From assembly GCA_030445865.1 (NCBI GenBank), contig JASUSV010000010.1:1-46189 (forward strand): 46,189 nt of DNA, in the 5' to 3' direction. This document shows positions 30,791-38,985 of this stretch, one piece after another. This stretch comes from Clostridia bacterium. GTDB taxonomy: Bacteria; Bacillota; DSM-521; Neomoorellales; Neomoorellaceae. The notes beneath the pieces were generated by a model, which was not told the origin of the DNA, ran no database searches, and saw only the letters and a list, made by a program, of their open reading frames with translations. The position numbers and the translations under genes were made by a program. Numbering within the stretch: the stretch's first letter is position 1; each line of letters starts with the position of its first letter.

Positions 30791-33208
30791 ATGCGCCAGC
30801 GCCCGCTTGTTTCAATGAGTATAGCCTTTATAACCGGCCTCATTTTAGCCCGCTGGATGAATTTGCCTCTCCTGCTGACAGCTACTTTAATTGTATTTCT
30901 TTTTGCTGTTCCCCTTTTCTTATTGCCCAGGGCTTGCCGGACGACCCGATATTATTTTTTTCTAACCGCCTTTTTAACTTTAGGCCTTTTTTGGGCTACC
31001 TGGGACAACGAACGTCACCAGAGCCAACTATTAAGTGATTTAAACACTTTTCTTGATATTACTGGAGTTGTAGTGGAGGAGCCCAAAATCTACCCCAACC
31101 GGGTCCTCTACACCCTGGAGGTAAAAGAGATAAGGCAGGGGAATTACCGGCGTAAAGTAAAAGAAAAGGTAGAGGTAGTACAGTATTATCCCAAGCAAGC
31201 GAAAAATAAAACTAATCCGGAAAAGCAACAACCTTTCTACCACTACGGCGACATCTTAAAGATCCACGGCCAGTTAAAACTCCCTCCCCAGGCCCGCAAC
31301 CCCGGTGAGTTCGATTACCGCGCCTATCTCGCTCGCCGCTATATCTATACCCGCATGGCCGTAGAGGACCCCCTGGCAATATCGAAGATAGGTAGTGTCG
31401 TTGGCAACCCCCTCAGGCGCCTGGCCCTGAGCGCTAAGGGCAAGGTTGCGGCGGCTATAACTCGGGCTTTGCCGCCGAGGGAAGCCGCTGTCCTGCAGGC
31501 CCTTCTTTTTGGAGACAAGGAGCAGCTCGATGAAAACGATGTAGAAGCCTTCCAAAACCTGGGTATAATGCACCTTCTGGCCGTGAGCGGGTCGAATGTT
31601 GGCTTCGTTTTGCTTTTGGTTATGACTGTAGCCGGCCTCTTGGGTTTGGGGCGTGGCGCCGCCGTAATGCTGGGGCTGGGCGGCCTTTTCTTTTACGCCG
31701 CCCTCTGCGGTTTTACGTCTTCGGTAACGCGGGCCTCGATTATGGCCGGCTTGGGACTTCTGGCTTACCGGGAAAGGGAGCGCCGCGATTTTTATACCGC
31801 CCTGGCGCTGGCTGCCCTATTCATTTTGTTCTTCAACCCCAGGTCCTTGTATGAGAGCGGCTTTCAACTTTCCTTTGTGGCCACATGGGGCATCGTCTAT
31901 TTTTACCCGCTCTTCGACGGTTTGCTGGCGCGTTTACCTTCATGGCGCTCCTATTTAGCAGCCGCTCTGGCCGCTCAGCTGGCCGTCTTGCCGCTCCAGG
32001 TTTATTATTTTAACCTCATCCCTTGCCTGGGCCTGCCGGTAAACATTATAACCTTAGGCCTGGCGGGGGTATTGGTTATCACCGGCCTGGCCGCTTCTGT
32101 CCTGGTCCTGTTGTTTCCGCCCTTGGCCTACCCATTGCTCCTGGCTGCTGGGGTTATAATTCATTTTCTGCTGGCGCTTTTGAGTAAAATGGCCTCCCTT
32201 CCGGGCGCAGTTTTATCCGTGGGTACGCCGGGACCGGCCTTAATTTTGGGTTATTATATCCTGGCTGCCGCCTTTCGCGAAATTTACCTGCATAGACAAG
32301 AGCCGCGGCTTCTGTGGTTCTGGCGCTGGCAGGGCCAGAAGGTTGTACTGTTGGGTCTAACCGCCGCCGCTCTTTTTCTCTGGCTGCCCCGGCAGGGTCG
32401 AGATGATTTTAAAATCGTGTTCCTGGATGTGGGCCAGGGGGATGCCATATACATCCATACCCCCAGGGGTAAAAATATCCTGGTTGACGGAGGCGGCCGG
32501 CCTTATAACCCGGATTCCAATTTTGATGTCGGCGAAGATATTGTGGTGCCTTTTTTAAGGCGCCAGGGAGTGCGGCGGTTGGATCTGGTGGTAAGCACCC
32601 ATCCCGATGCCGATCACCTGGGTGGCCTGGCGGCCGTTATACGGCAGTTGCCTGTTTCCCTGGTGATTACCCCGCCGCCGGGGGCCATGTTCCCCGATTA
32701 TAAAGATTTTTTAGTGGAGGTAGCTGCGAGAAAGATTAATTGGGCTGTAGCCGGCCGGGGGGATAAGGTGGTTATCGACCCTGATCTGGAAATTTTAGTC
32801 CTGCACCCCGGCAGGGAAATAAAGGGGAGCCGGGCGGATGGCAACAATAATTCCCTGGTCCTGCGTTTGGGGCACGGCAGAAATACTTTTCTTTTGGCGG
32901 GCGACATTGAAACCGAAGCCATGGCCGATCTGGTAGCGACCGATTTACCCCTGCGGAGTACCGTTTTCAAAGTACCTCACCACGGCAGCCGTTACGGCCT
33001 GAAGGAGGATTTTTTGGCGGCCGTTGATCCCGAGGCGGTAATTATTTCCGCAGGGGCCGACAATAATTTCGGGCACCCTGCACCGGAGATCCTGGCCTAC
33101 TGGCAAAGAGAGGGGGCGAAAATTTACCGTACCGATCGCCAGGGGGCCATAACTATAACCAGCGACGGGGAAAGCTGGCAGGTAAAGCCCTTTATCAGCC
33201 CGAAATAA
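30791..33208 (+). CDS. comEC: DNA internalisation channel ComEC/Rec2
   Basis: This 805-residue polytopic protein has N-terminal helices and a DUF4131/OB region (about residues 1-200), then the competence domain with many helices (about 220-520; GIMHLLAVSGSNVGFVLLL, TSSVTRASIMAGLGLL), and a C-terminal metallo-beta-lactamase-like domain (about 540-800) with DVGQGDAIYI, LVDGG and the metal-site motif HPDADH (604-609). ComEC moves single-stranded DNA across the membrane during transformation and receives it from ComEA. The ATG at 30791 has a poor ribosome binding site; a start a few codons later is possible. Confidence 0.95.
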   Translation: MRQRPLVSMSIAFITGLILARWMNLPLLLTATLIVFLFAVPLFLLPRACRTTRYYFFLTAFLTLGLFWATWDNERHQSQLLSDLNTFLDITGVVVEEPKIYPNRVLYTLEVKEIRQGNYRRKVKEKVEVVQYYPKQAKNKTNPEKQQPFYHYGDILKIHGQLKLPPQARNPGEFDYRAYLARRYIYTRMAVEDPLAISKIGSVVGNPLRRLALSAKGKVAAAITRALPPREAAVLQALLFGDKEQLDENDVEAFQNLGIMHLLAVSGSNVGFVLLLVMTVAGLLGLGRGAAVMLGLGGLFFYAALCGFTSSVTRASIMAGLGLLAYRERERRDFYTALALAALFILFFNPRSLYESGFQLSFVATWGIVYFYPLFDGLLARLPSWRSYLAAALAAQLAVLPLQVYYFNLIPCLGLPVNIITLGLAGVLVITGLAASVLVLLFPPLAYPLLLAAGVIIHFLLALLSKMASLPGAVLSVGTPGPALILGYYILAAAFREIYLHRQEPRLLWFWRWQGQKVVLLGLTAAALFLWLPRQGRDDFKIVFLDVGQGDAIYIHTPRGKNILVDGGGRPYNPDSNFDVGEDIVVPFLRRQGVRRLDLVVSTHPDADHLGGLAAVIRQLPVSLVITPPPGAMFPDYKDFLVEVAARKINWAVAGRGDKVVIDPDLEILVLHPGREIKGSRADGNNNSLVLRLGHGRNTFLLAGDIETEAMADLVATDLPLRSTVFKVPHHGSRYGLKEDFLAAVDPEAVIISAGADNNFGHPAPEILAYWQREGAKIYRTDRQGAITITSDGESWQVKPFISPK

Positions 33209-33398
33209 AGGGGACCAAAATGAAAAGGCGAGTTCCGTTTTCAGGGTGGCCAGCATTGAATAAAGGCTCGACGGTAGAGCGAAGGTGAGATAAAATATGG
33301 AAGGAAGCGACGAGCATATATGGGATTAAAGCCGCTCAGGATTGGGAAGCAGGTATGAAAATACCGCAGCTAAAGTCTGGTAAGAGGGAAGAAGTTCG
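33209..33398 (+). other. Gap between comEC and the next gene, with short ORFs and a GNRA hairpin
   Basis: No recognised gene. A 10-codon ORF (33297-33329) follows GAAGGTGAG at good spacing, and another very short frame follows it. GGTAT-GAAA-ATACC (33352-33365) makes a 5-bp stem with a GNRA tetraloop shortly before the next ribosome binding site (AAGAGGGA). GCTC...GAGC (33266-33280) is a second small inverted repeat. This may be a structured leader for the following dehydratase gene; no match to a named riboswitch class is evident. Confidence 0.3.
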
Positions 33399-35756
33399 GT
33401 GCGCCTAGCCCTCAACTGCAGCTACTTGCCGCCTGAGATACCTTATGCTTTAGGCCTGGAACCTTTCCGACCTTGGGGTGCCGGGGAGGACCTGGCCGGG
33501 GGCGAAGCTTATTTGCCCCGTGACTACTGCCCCTATGCTAAAGCCCTGGTAGGCAGTTTCTCGAGCCAAAATATGAAGGAAAGCCGGAAAAACTGTATAG
33601 GGCTGGCTGCCGCTCTCTGTTGTGATCCCATGCGCCGGGCCGCGGATGTGGTAAATTTTTATCGCCTTGCTCCCCGGGTTTTCCCGGTAGAAGTGCCCAG
33701 GTTGACGGGCAGCACGGAAATAGCTTATTTCCGAACGCAGCTGGCCTCCTGGCAGGCGGAACTGGCCTGCGCCTTGGGGGTGGAGCTCGATCAGGAGGCC
33801 CTGCGCCGTTCCATTTGGGAATACAATGCCTGGAGGCGCCTCTGTAAGCGCTTAAGTTTTTCTGGCAGTAGTTGGTTGGATTTACTAACGGCTACCAGCC
33901 TTTTGCCGGAAAAACCTTCGTTTCCCGACAGGGAAATAGGCGGCGCCTTTTCCGATACCCGGCCCCGCCTGCTTCTGGGAAGCACCTGCCTTTTAGATGC
34001 CGGCTTGGTCGAACTGATAGAGAGCTGCGGCGCCAGAGTGGTAGGCGTAGATTCCTGTTTCGGCGAGCGGACCTGGAACTTTGAAGTGGCCGAAGACGGC
34101 GACCCTTTGACGGCGCTGGCGGCGTCCTATTTAAGGCGTCCTCCTTGCCCCCGGAGCCAGAATATCCCTGAGCGCCGGGCCTGGCTTCAGAATTTGCTGG
34201 AAGGGCGCCGGGCGGAAGGCCTGATCTGGTTTATACCCAAGTTCTGCGATCACGCTCTTTACGAAGCCGCCTGGCTGCGCCAGAACATGGCCGGTTGGCC
34301 GCTGCTGGTTATCGAGGGAGAATACGGCGCCGGCCGCCAGGGGCAGGTGCGCACGCGCGTAGAGGCGTTTATAGAACAATTGGAATGGTTTCGGGAGCAG
34401 GCAGGGAGAAAAAGCCGCGACCGGCAGGGAAATAAGCGGGCTCCGGTTAGCTGGCCTGCCCGGAAAAAAGCGGTCCGGATCTTCCCGGGGCGCCAGGCAG
34501 CTGATCTTTCGTCTCCTGCCTTGCGTACGGCCCTGCGGACAGGGCCGTTTTACGCCGCGGCCGGGACGCTAGTTAAGTGGCGAAAACCCAAATGGGCTTG
34601 CCGCCACGAACGGTCCGGCGTTGCCCTAGCCCTGGAGTTAACGCGCCAGGCCTATCAGAGGCGCCGGCCGGTGATCTGGGCCAGTGTTTACGTGCCCACG
34701 GAGCTTATCTACGGCCTGGGAGGCGTACCTTTCATGCCCGAGGTGGCTGCCGCCTTTGGGGCTTCTTTGAAGCGCGCTCCAGCCATGTTGGCTGCGGCGG
34801 AGTCTGCCTGGTACTTGAGCGACCTTTGCAGCTTTCACCGCTGCGCCTGCGGGATGGCTTTAAAGGGTTTTCTTCCCCGGCCTGACGCCGTTCTGGCCTC
34901 GGAATCCCTCTGCGATGGGGCTAAGCGATTCCTGCAGCAGCTGGCCGAGCGTTACGGCGCTCCTTTTTACCTGTTGGAAGTTCCTTATGAAGAAAGCGAG
35001 GGGACTTACAAGCAGCTCGCGGCCCGTCTGGAAGGAGTTGCCCGGAATCTAATCGATCGCTCAAAAGGGCGCCTGAAGCTTGACGGCCTGCCTGAAGCTA
35101 TAGAGCTTTCCAACCGGGCGCGCGCCGCTTATTTGGAAGCCTGCCGCTGGCGCCGGGCGGCGCCGGCACCCTGGTCCGGGAGCCGGGCTTTAAATTACCT
35201 GGCCTTCTTTTTCCTGGCCTTTGGCTCGCCACGGTTGGTAGATTTTTATGAGGATCTGGCCGCCGACCTGGCAGAAAGGGTGGAGGCCGGTTATGCCGCC
35301 GTACCCGGTGAAAAATACCGCCTCCTCTGGCTGCACATGCGGCCCTATTACGGCAGCGAGCTCTTTAATTTTTTAGAAGGAGAGAAGAAGGCGGCCCTGG
35401 CCTTTGAGGAGTATAATTACCTATACTGGCCCGAGCTTGACCCCAACCGGCCTTTTTTAAGCCTGGCCAGAAAGATGCTGGCCCATCCTGGCTGGGGTCC
35501 GGTGGAGCGCCGCCTGGCCTCAATTTTAGAAATGTGCAGGACGTACCGGGTAGAGGGCGTCGTCCACTTCGGCCAGTGGGGATGCCGGCAGACCAACGGC
35601 GGCGTCCGGGTTATCAAAGACGGCCTGGCCGCCGCCGACATACCCTTCCTTAATCTGGACGGCGACAGCATCGATAGCCGTAACTTTTTGGCAGAACAGG
35701 CCCGAACCCGCCTGGAAGCTTTTCTGGAACTTATAGATTTTAAGCGGGGGAAGTGA
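33399..35756 (+). CDS. Tandem-domain 2-hydroxyacyl-CoA dehydratase-like protein
   Basis: A 785-residue protein with two HgdB/HgdD-like halves. The first (about 1-340) has YCPYAKALVGSF, LCCDPMRRAADVVNFYRL and ends GQVRTRVEAFIEQLEWF. The second (about 395-785) has IWASVYVPTELIYGLGGVPF, SDLCSFHRCACGMAL, HFGQWGCRQTNGGVRV and ends ARTRLEAFLELIDF. These are cysteine positions and motifs of the [4Fe-4S] dehydratase subunits that remove water from 2-hydroxyacyl-CoA, but the halves are normally separate proteins. GTG start behind AAGAGGGA. The next gene is a BcrAD-type activator. The substrate cannot be inferred; an unusual two-electron reductase is equally possible. Confidence 0.82.
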   Translation: MRLALNCSYLPPEIPYALGLEPFRPWGAGEDLAGGEAYLPRDYCPYAKALVGSFSSQNMKESRKNCIGLAAALCCDPMRRAADVVNFYRLAPRVFPVEVPRLTGSTEIAYFRTQLASWQAELACALGVELDQEALRRSIWEYNAWRRLCKRLSFSGSSWLDLLTATSLLPEKPSFPDREIGGAFSDTRPRLLLGSTCLLDAGLVELIESCGARVVGVDSCFGERTWNFEVAEDGDPLTALAASYLRRPPCPRSQNIPERRAWLQNLLEGRRAEGLIWFIPKFCDHALYEAAWLRQNMAGWPLLVIEGEYGAGRQGQVRTRVEAFIEQLEWFREQAGRKSRDRQGNKRAPVSWPARKKAVRIFPGRQAADLSSPALRTALRTGPFYAAAGTLVKWRKPKWACRHERSGVALALELTRQAYQRRRPVIWASVYVPTELIYGLGGVPFMPEVAAAFGASLKRAPAMLAAAESAWYLSDLCSFHRCACGMALKGFLPRPDAVLASESLCDGAKRFLQQLAERYGAPFYLLEVPYEESEGTYKQLAARLEGVARNLIDRSKGRLKLDGLPEAIELSNRARAAYLEACRWRRAAPAPWSGSRALNYLAFFFLAFGSPRLVDFYEDLAADLAERVEAGYAAVPGEKYRLLWLHMRPYYGSELFNFLEGEKKAALAFEEYNYLYWPELDPNRPFLSLARKMLAHPGWGPVERRLASILEMCRTYRVEGVVHFGQWGCRQTNGGVRVIKDGLAAADIPFLNLDGDSIDSRNFLAEQARTRLEAFLELIDFKRGK

Positions 35757-35758
35757 GT

Positions 35759-36535
35759 ATGTTGGCTGTTGCCGGTATCGATATTGGCTCGGCGACCACC
35801 AAAGCGGTGATTTTAGAGGGGAACAAAATCTTAGCCTTCCACCTGGAGCCTACCGGGGCCAATGCCAAAGAGACCGGGGACCGGGCCTTGGCGTTCGCCC
35901 TGCAGGAGGCTGGGATCGACCTTGCAGACCTGGGGGCTATTGTGGCCACCGGTTACGGCCGCATCAGCGTCCCCTTTGCCCGGCGGCGCGTAACTGAGAT
36001 TACCTGTCACGGTCGCGGCGCCTCTGCCCTTTTCCCCGCCACGCGTACGGTGATCGATATCGGCGGCCAGGACAGCAAAGTAATCCGCCTGGACGCCGGC
36101 GGTATGGTGAGCGACTTTATTATGAATGATAAATGCGCTGCCGGCACCGGCCGTTTTCTTGAAGTTATGGCCGGGGTCCTGGAGATAAGAGTGGCGGATT
36201 TGGGCGCATTAGCTTTGAAAGCTAGAAGGGGAGCGGCTATTTCCAGCACCTGCACCGTGTTTGCCGAATCCGAAGTCGTGGGCTTGATCGCCAGAGGTTG
36301 TCCGAAAGAAGAGATTGCCCTAGGGCTTTGCGAGGCGGTAGCGGCCAGGCTGGAAGGCATGGTGCGCCGCGTCGGCCTTGAAGGAGAAGTAATGCTGACG
36401 GGGGGCGTGGCCCTAAATGAAGGTGTGCGCCGGGCCCTGGAGCGCCGCCTAGGGGTAAAACTCCGGGTGCCGCCTCAGCCGCAATTGGTAGGCGCCTACG
36501 GTGCCGCCCTCCTGGCGCGCGATCTGAATGCTTAA
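35759..36535 (+). CDS. 2-hydroxyacyl-CoA dehydratase activator-like ATPase
   Basis: This 258-residue short BcrAD/BadFG ATPase, of HgdC/activator length, has GIDIGSATTKAVIL, VIDIGGQDSKVIRL, DKCAAGTGRFLEVMA and SSTCTVFAESEVVGL, including the two cluster-ligating cysteines, then LTGGVALNEGVRRALE. ATG 35759 has a better-spaced GCGGGGGA than the GTG at 35753. It is placed 2 bp after the tandem dehydratase-like gene and so is presumably its ATP-driven electron donor. Confidence 0.92.
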   Translation: MLAVAGIDIGSATTKAVILEGNKILAFHLEPTGANAKETGDRALAFALQEAGIDLADLGAIVATGYGRISVPFARRRVTEITCHGRGASALFPATRTVIDIGGQDSKVIRLDAGGMVSDFIMNDKCAAGTGRFLEVMAGVLEIRVADLGALALKARRGAAISSTCTVFAESEVVGLIARGCPKEEIALGLCEAVAARLEGMVRRVGLEGEVMLTGGVALNEGVRRALERRLGVKLRVPPQPQLVGAYGAALLARDLNA

Positions 36536-36549
36536 GGTGGGAGGAAACT

Positions 36550-37575
36550 ATGTCCTGGTCCCAGCTGGAAAAAACTCTTAAAGGCGGTCGCTTCGCTCCT
36601 GTCTACCTTTTTTACGGGCAGAATGACTACCTTATGGAGCGGGCGGTTAAAACCCTGCGCTCCAGGTTATTGGGTGGCGAATTTACATCCCTGGATTACC
36701 AGGAGCTTGATGGCCGGGAAGTTGGCGCGGAGGAGATATGCGAATTTGCTTCTACTATGCCTATGATGGCTGAAGTTCGCCTGGTAGTAGTGAAAGAGCC
36801 CCCTTTTTTTCAAAAAAACATCAAAGAATCCGAAAGAAGGGCCCTGCTCGCCTATTTAGAAGCGCCCGCGCCGACCGCCTGCTTGGTTTTTGTTGTCAGC
36901 GGCCAAGTGAATAAACAGGAAAAACTGATCCAGGCCATCGCCCGGGCGGGAGAGGTTATCGAGTTTTCCCGATTGAAAGAAGAGGAGTTTAACGCCATCC
37001 TTAAAAAGGAAGCGGCCAGATATGGCCGCAAAATTAATCCCCAGGCTTTAATTTTATTGGCCCAGGCTTGCAACTTTGACCTGCGCCTGGCCCTTCAGGA
37101 ACTGGAAAAACTCGATCTTTACCTGGAACCCGGCCAAGAAATAACGGTCCAGGTGGTTAGTAAAAATATTCCTGGTGTCCTGGCGGAAAATGCCATCTTT
37201 AGGCTGGTTGACGCCCTTGGTTCCAGGAAGCCGGCAGCGGCTGTTAAATATTTACGGGAATTACTATTAAACAACGAAGCGCCTTTAAGTATCCTGGGGA
37301 TGATCGGGCGCCAGATGCGCCTCATTTTCTTTAGCAAAATACTGGTGGAACAGGGTTATAGCGGTGACAACCTGGCTGCAACTTTAGGAGTCCCTGCCTT
37401 TGTGGCCCGCAAAATTGTCCACCAGGGGACTAGCTTTTCTTTAGGCGAACTCAGGCAAATTTTTGATTTTTTATTAACAACGGACCTGGCTCTGAAGAGC
37501 GGCGCCGGCGATCCCGGTCTTTTATTAGAGCAGGCTATCTGGCATATTTGCTCTAAAATTAAGGGAGCAGGTTGA
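36550..37575 (+). CDS. holA: DNA polymerase III delta subunit
   Basis: This 341-residue clamp-loader delta subunit has APVYLFYGQNDYLMERAV at the N-terminus, a central AAA+-like region without a P-loop, and the C-terminal collar domain with EAPLSILGMIGRQMRLIF. It opens the beta clamp during loading. ATG at 36550 behind GGTGGGAGG. comEC-holA-rpsT is a conserved Firmicutes order; here the tandem dehydratase pair is inserted between comEC and holA. Confidence 0.95.
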   Translation: MSWSQLEKTLKGGRFAPVYLFYGQNDYLMERAVKTLRSRLLGGEFTSLDYQELDGREVGAEEICEFASTMPMMAEVRLVVVKEPPFFQKNIKESERRALLAYLEAPAPTACLVFVVSGQVNKQEKLIQAIARAGEVIEFSRLKEEEFNAILKKEAARYGRKINPQALILLAQACNFDLRLALQELEKLDLYLEPGQEITVQVVSKNIPGVLAENAIFRLVDALGSRKPAAAVKYLRELLLNNEAPLSILGMIGRQMRLIFFSKILVEQGYSGDNLAATLGVPAFVARKIVHQGTSFSLGELRQIFDFLLTTDLALKSGAGDPGLLLEQAIWHICSKIKGAG

Positions 37576-37583
37576 CCTGCTCC
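37564..37583 (-). terminator. Terminator hairpin for rpsT (overlaps holA stop)
   Basis: GGAGCAGG-TTGA-CCTGCTCC is a perfect 8-bp stem containing the holA stop codon. On the minus strand it is followed by CTTAATTTTAG, a T-rich tract, so it probably ends rpsT transcription. On the + strand no T-run follows. Confidence 0.6.
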
Positions 37584-37636
37584 TGGAAATTCAAGGATTC
37601 CGTCGTCAATTCCTACCTGGGGCCGTTACTAGGGAG

Positions 37637-37912
37637 CTACTGGCCGGACGCGATCTCTTTATTAAAGAGCCGTTGCAGGCGGGATTTTTTCCTGGCGGCG
37701 GTATTGGGATGTAGGACGCCTTTGGTTACGGCCTTGTCCAGTATCCTAATGGCGTTACGCAGGGAAAGTTGTTTCTGTTCCAGCGTACCTTCCATGAGGG
37801 CGGTGCGGAATTTTTTAATGGCCGTCTTGACCTGGGATTTAACGGCTTTATTTCTTAAAGTACGCTTGGCCGTGATTTTTACCCTTTTGGCTGCTGATTT
37901 GATATTCGGCAC
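37637..37912 (-). CDS. rpsT: 30S ribosomal protein S20
   Basis: This 91-residue basic protein begins MPNIKSAAKRVKITAKRTLRNK, the standard S20 start, and ends RKKSRLQRLFNKE. The GTG at 37912 is chosen because it gives the normal family N-terminus, and GGAGG lies upstream; an in-frame GTG at 37924 is inside that site. S20 binds 16S rRNA early in 30S assembly. It is convergent with holA. Confidence 0.96.
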   Translation of the reverse strand: MPNIKSAAKRVKITAKRTLRNKAVKSQVKTAIKKFRTALMEGTLEQKQLSLRNAIRILDKAVTKGVLHPNTAARKKSRLQRLFNKEIASGQ

Positions 37913-37937
37913 TTTATCTTCCACCTCCGACTAAACC

Positions 37938-37966
37938 ATTTTAGCATGAGATTTGACCATTAGCAA
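37938..37966 (-). promoter_or_regulatory. Promoter of rpsT
   Basis: On the minus strand TTGCTA (37966-37961) and TAAAAT (37943-37938) are 17 bp apart, 25 bp upstream of the S20 start, leaving a short leader that contains the GGAGG site. Confidence 0.65.
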
Positions 37967-38071
37967 CTTTTGTTTTTAAGTCGAGCAATACGGCCAACGC
38001 CAATGATGGCTGCCCGGTACCAGGAGGCCTTTGCTTTTCAATTTTCCTTCGAGGAAGGGCTATCGCCTTGT

Positions 38072-38518
38072 TTAACCCGGAAATGGTTTCGCTTCTGGAA
38101 CAACCTTAAGCTTCATAGCACATAGAGCCTCCCACAACCGCATGTCCCAGCAGGCTGCTACGATGCGGCTTTTTACCTGGGTCTTCAGGGTTACTGCGGC
38201 AGCAAGATGTATGGCGTCGAAACCTCTTAGACGATGTTTTTCAGCCAGTTCTCCTGCAAGCCAAACGAGGGAATCCGATACTTCTAGTGCAAGATACTTT
38301 AGCCAATCGTTCTGAAGGGCTACCACAACCTCGTGATAATCCTTTTCTTTCAGCAGACCTTCGCGGAAACCCCGAGCCAGGGCGGCCCGCGCTTCTGGGT
38401 AAGCCACCTTACTGGTAGCTACCACTGAAGCTGCGTCCACTAATTTACGCACAATCTCCGAGCCCTCTTCGTACACATACAGCTTCACTAGAGCGCTGGT
38501 ATCCAGGTAGCAGATCAT
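38072..38518 (-). CDS. VapC-like PIN-domain toxin
   Basis: This 148-residue PIN ribonuclease has the acidic active-site residues Asp6 (CYLDTSALVKLY), Glu42 (YPEARAA), Asp101 (GFDAIHLAAA) and Asp125 (CWDMRLWE). VapC toxins cut tRNA or rRNA when released from their antitoxin. The start overlaps the antitoxin stop by 4 bp (ATGA), a usual toxin-antitoxin arrangement. It is the first gene after the conserved comEC-holA-rpsT block, at the edge of the accessory region. Confidence 0.9.
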   Translation of the reverse strand: MICYLDTSALVKLYVYEEGSEIVRKLVDAASVVATSKVAYPEARAALARGFREGLLKEKDYHEVVVALQNDWLKYLALEVSDSLVWLAGELAEKHRLRGFDAIHLAAAVTLKTQVKSRIVAACWDMRLWEALCAMKLKVVPEAKPFPG

Positions 38519-38781
38519 CGGCGGTCCTCCACAACTAACGCTGCGATCGAGGAAGTGCCGGGAATTGTCGGCGGCGTGGCCGCCCCGCGTGGCTTGCCCC
38601 CCTGCCAGGAAGCCACTCCCTCTTCTACCAGGGTTAAAACGGGAAGCTGTTCCTTTTCCTGAACCGGCACCAGCCTGGCAACAGGAACGTTACGTTCGGT
38701 GATAACGAGTATTTCACCCTGCTTAACCCGTCTAAGGTATTTGCTGAAGTGGTTTTTGACCTCTCTGATACCCGCTTCCAT
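38515..38781 (-). CDS. Phd/YefM-type antitoxin
   Basis: This 88-residue protein begins MEAGIREVKNHFSKYLRRVKQGEILVITERNVPVARLVP, the Phd/YefM DNA-binding fold, followed by a flexible tail that would cover the toxin. ATG 38781 follows GGAGGTGAT; longer upstream starts would overlap the promoter. It should bind the direct and inverted repeats just upstream and repress the pair. Confidence 0.88.
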   Translation of the reverse strand: MEAGIREVKNHFSKYLRRVKQGEILVITERNVPVARLVPVQEKEQLPVLTLVEEGVASWQGGKPRGAATPPTIPGTSSIAALVVEDRR

Positions 38782-38794
38782 AAAATCACCTCCA

Positions 38795-38834
38795 GTAGCC
38801 ACATTATAGCACACATGAAGCCACATTTTCAAAT
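38795..38834 (-). promoter_or_regulatory. Toxin-antitoxin promoter with repeat operator
   Basis: On the minus strand TTGAAA (38830-38825) and a perfect TATAAT (38806-38801) are 18 bp apart. A 9-bp direct repeat, AATGTGGCT, occurs at 38825-38817 and 38803-38795, offset by 22 bp (two helical turns) and flanking the spacer. ACATTT-TC-AAATGT (38821-38834) is an inverted repeat over the -35. These are good candidates for antitoxin-binding sites. Confidence 0.7.
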
Positions 38835-38913
38835 GTTTCTAACCAAACTTCCGCGCTCTGGCCTTATGCGGTCCACTATTTGGCGGCCTTCGCACATCGC
38901 ACTTGATATAGCC

Positions 38914-38942
38914 TTGACATAAGCCACGCGATCCTGTATGCT
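38914..38942 (+). promoter_or_regulatory. Promoter of the helicase-methyltransferase unit
   Basis: A perfect TTGACA (38914-38919) and TATGCT (38937-38942) are 17 bp apart, 44 bp before the GTG start. It diverges from the toxin-antitoxin promoter about 80 bp away. Confidence 0.7.
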
Positions 38943-38985
38943 CTTAGCAAGAGAATCCTTCGTTGGATGAAAATGGAGGACAAGA

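Noticed and set aside
33320-33398. Cobalamin riboswitch before the fused dehydratase gene
   Set aside because: A few bases recall B12-box elements (GGGAAGCAGG), but the GCCACTG and B12-box consensus sequences are absent.
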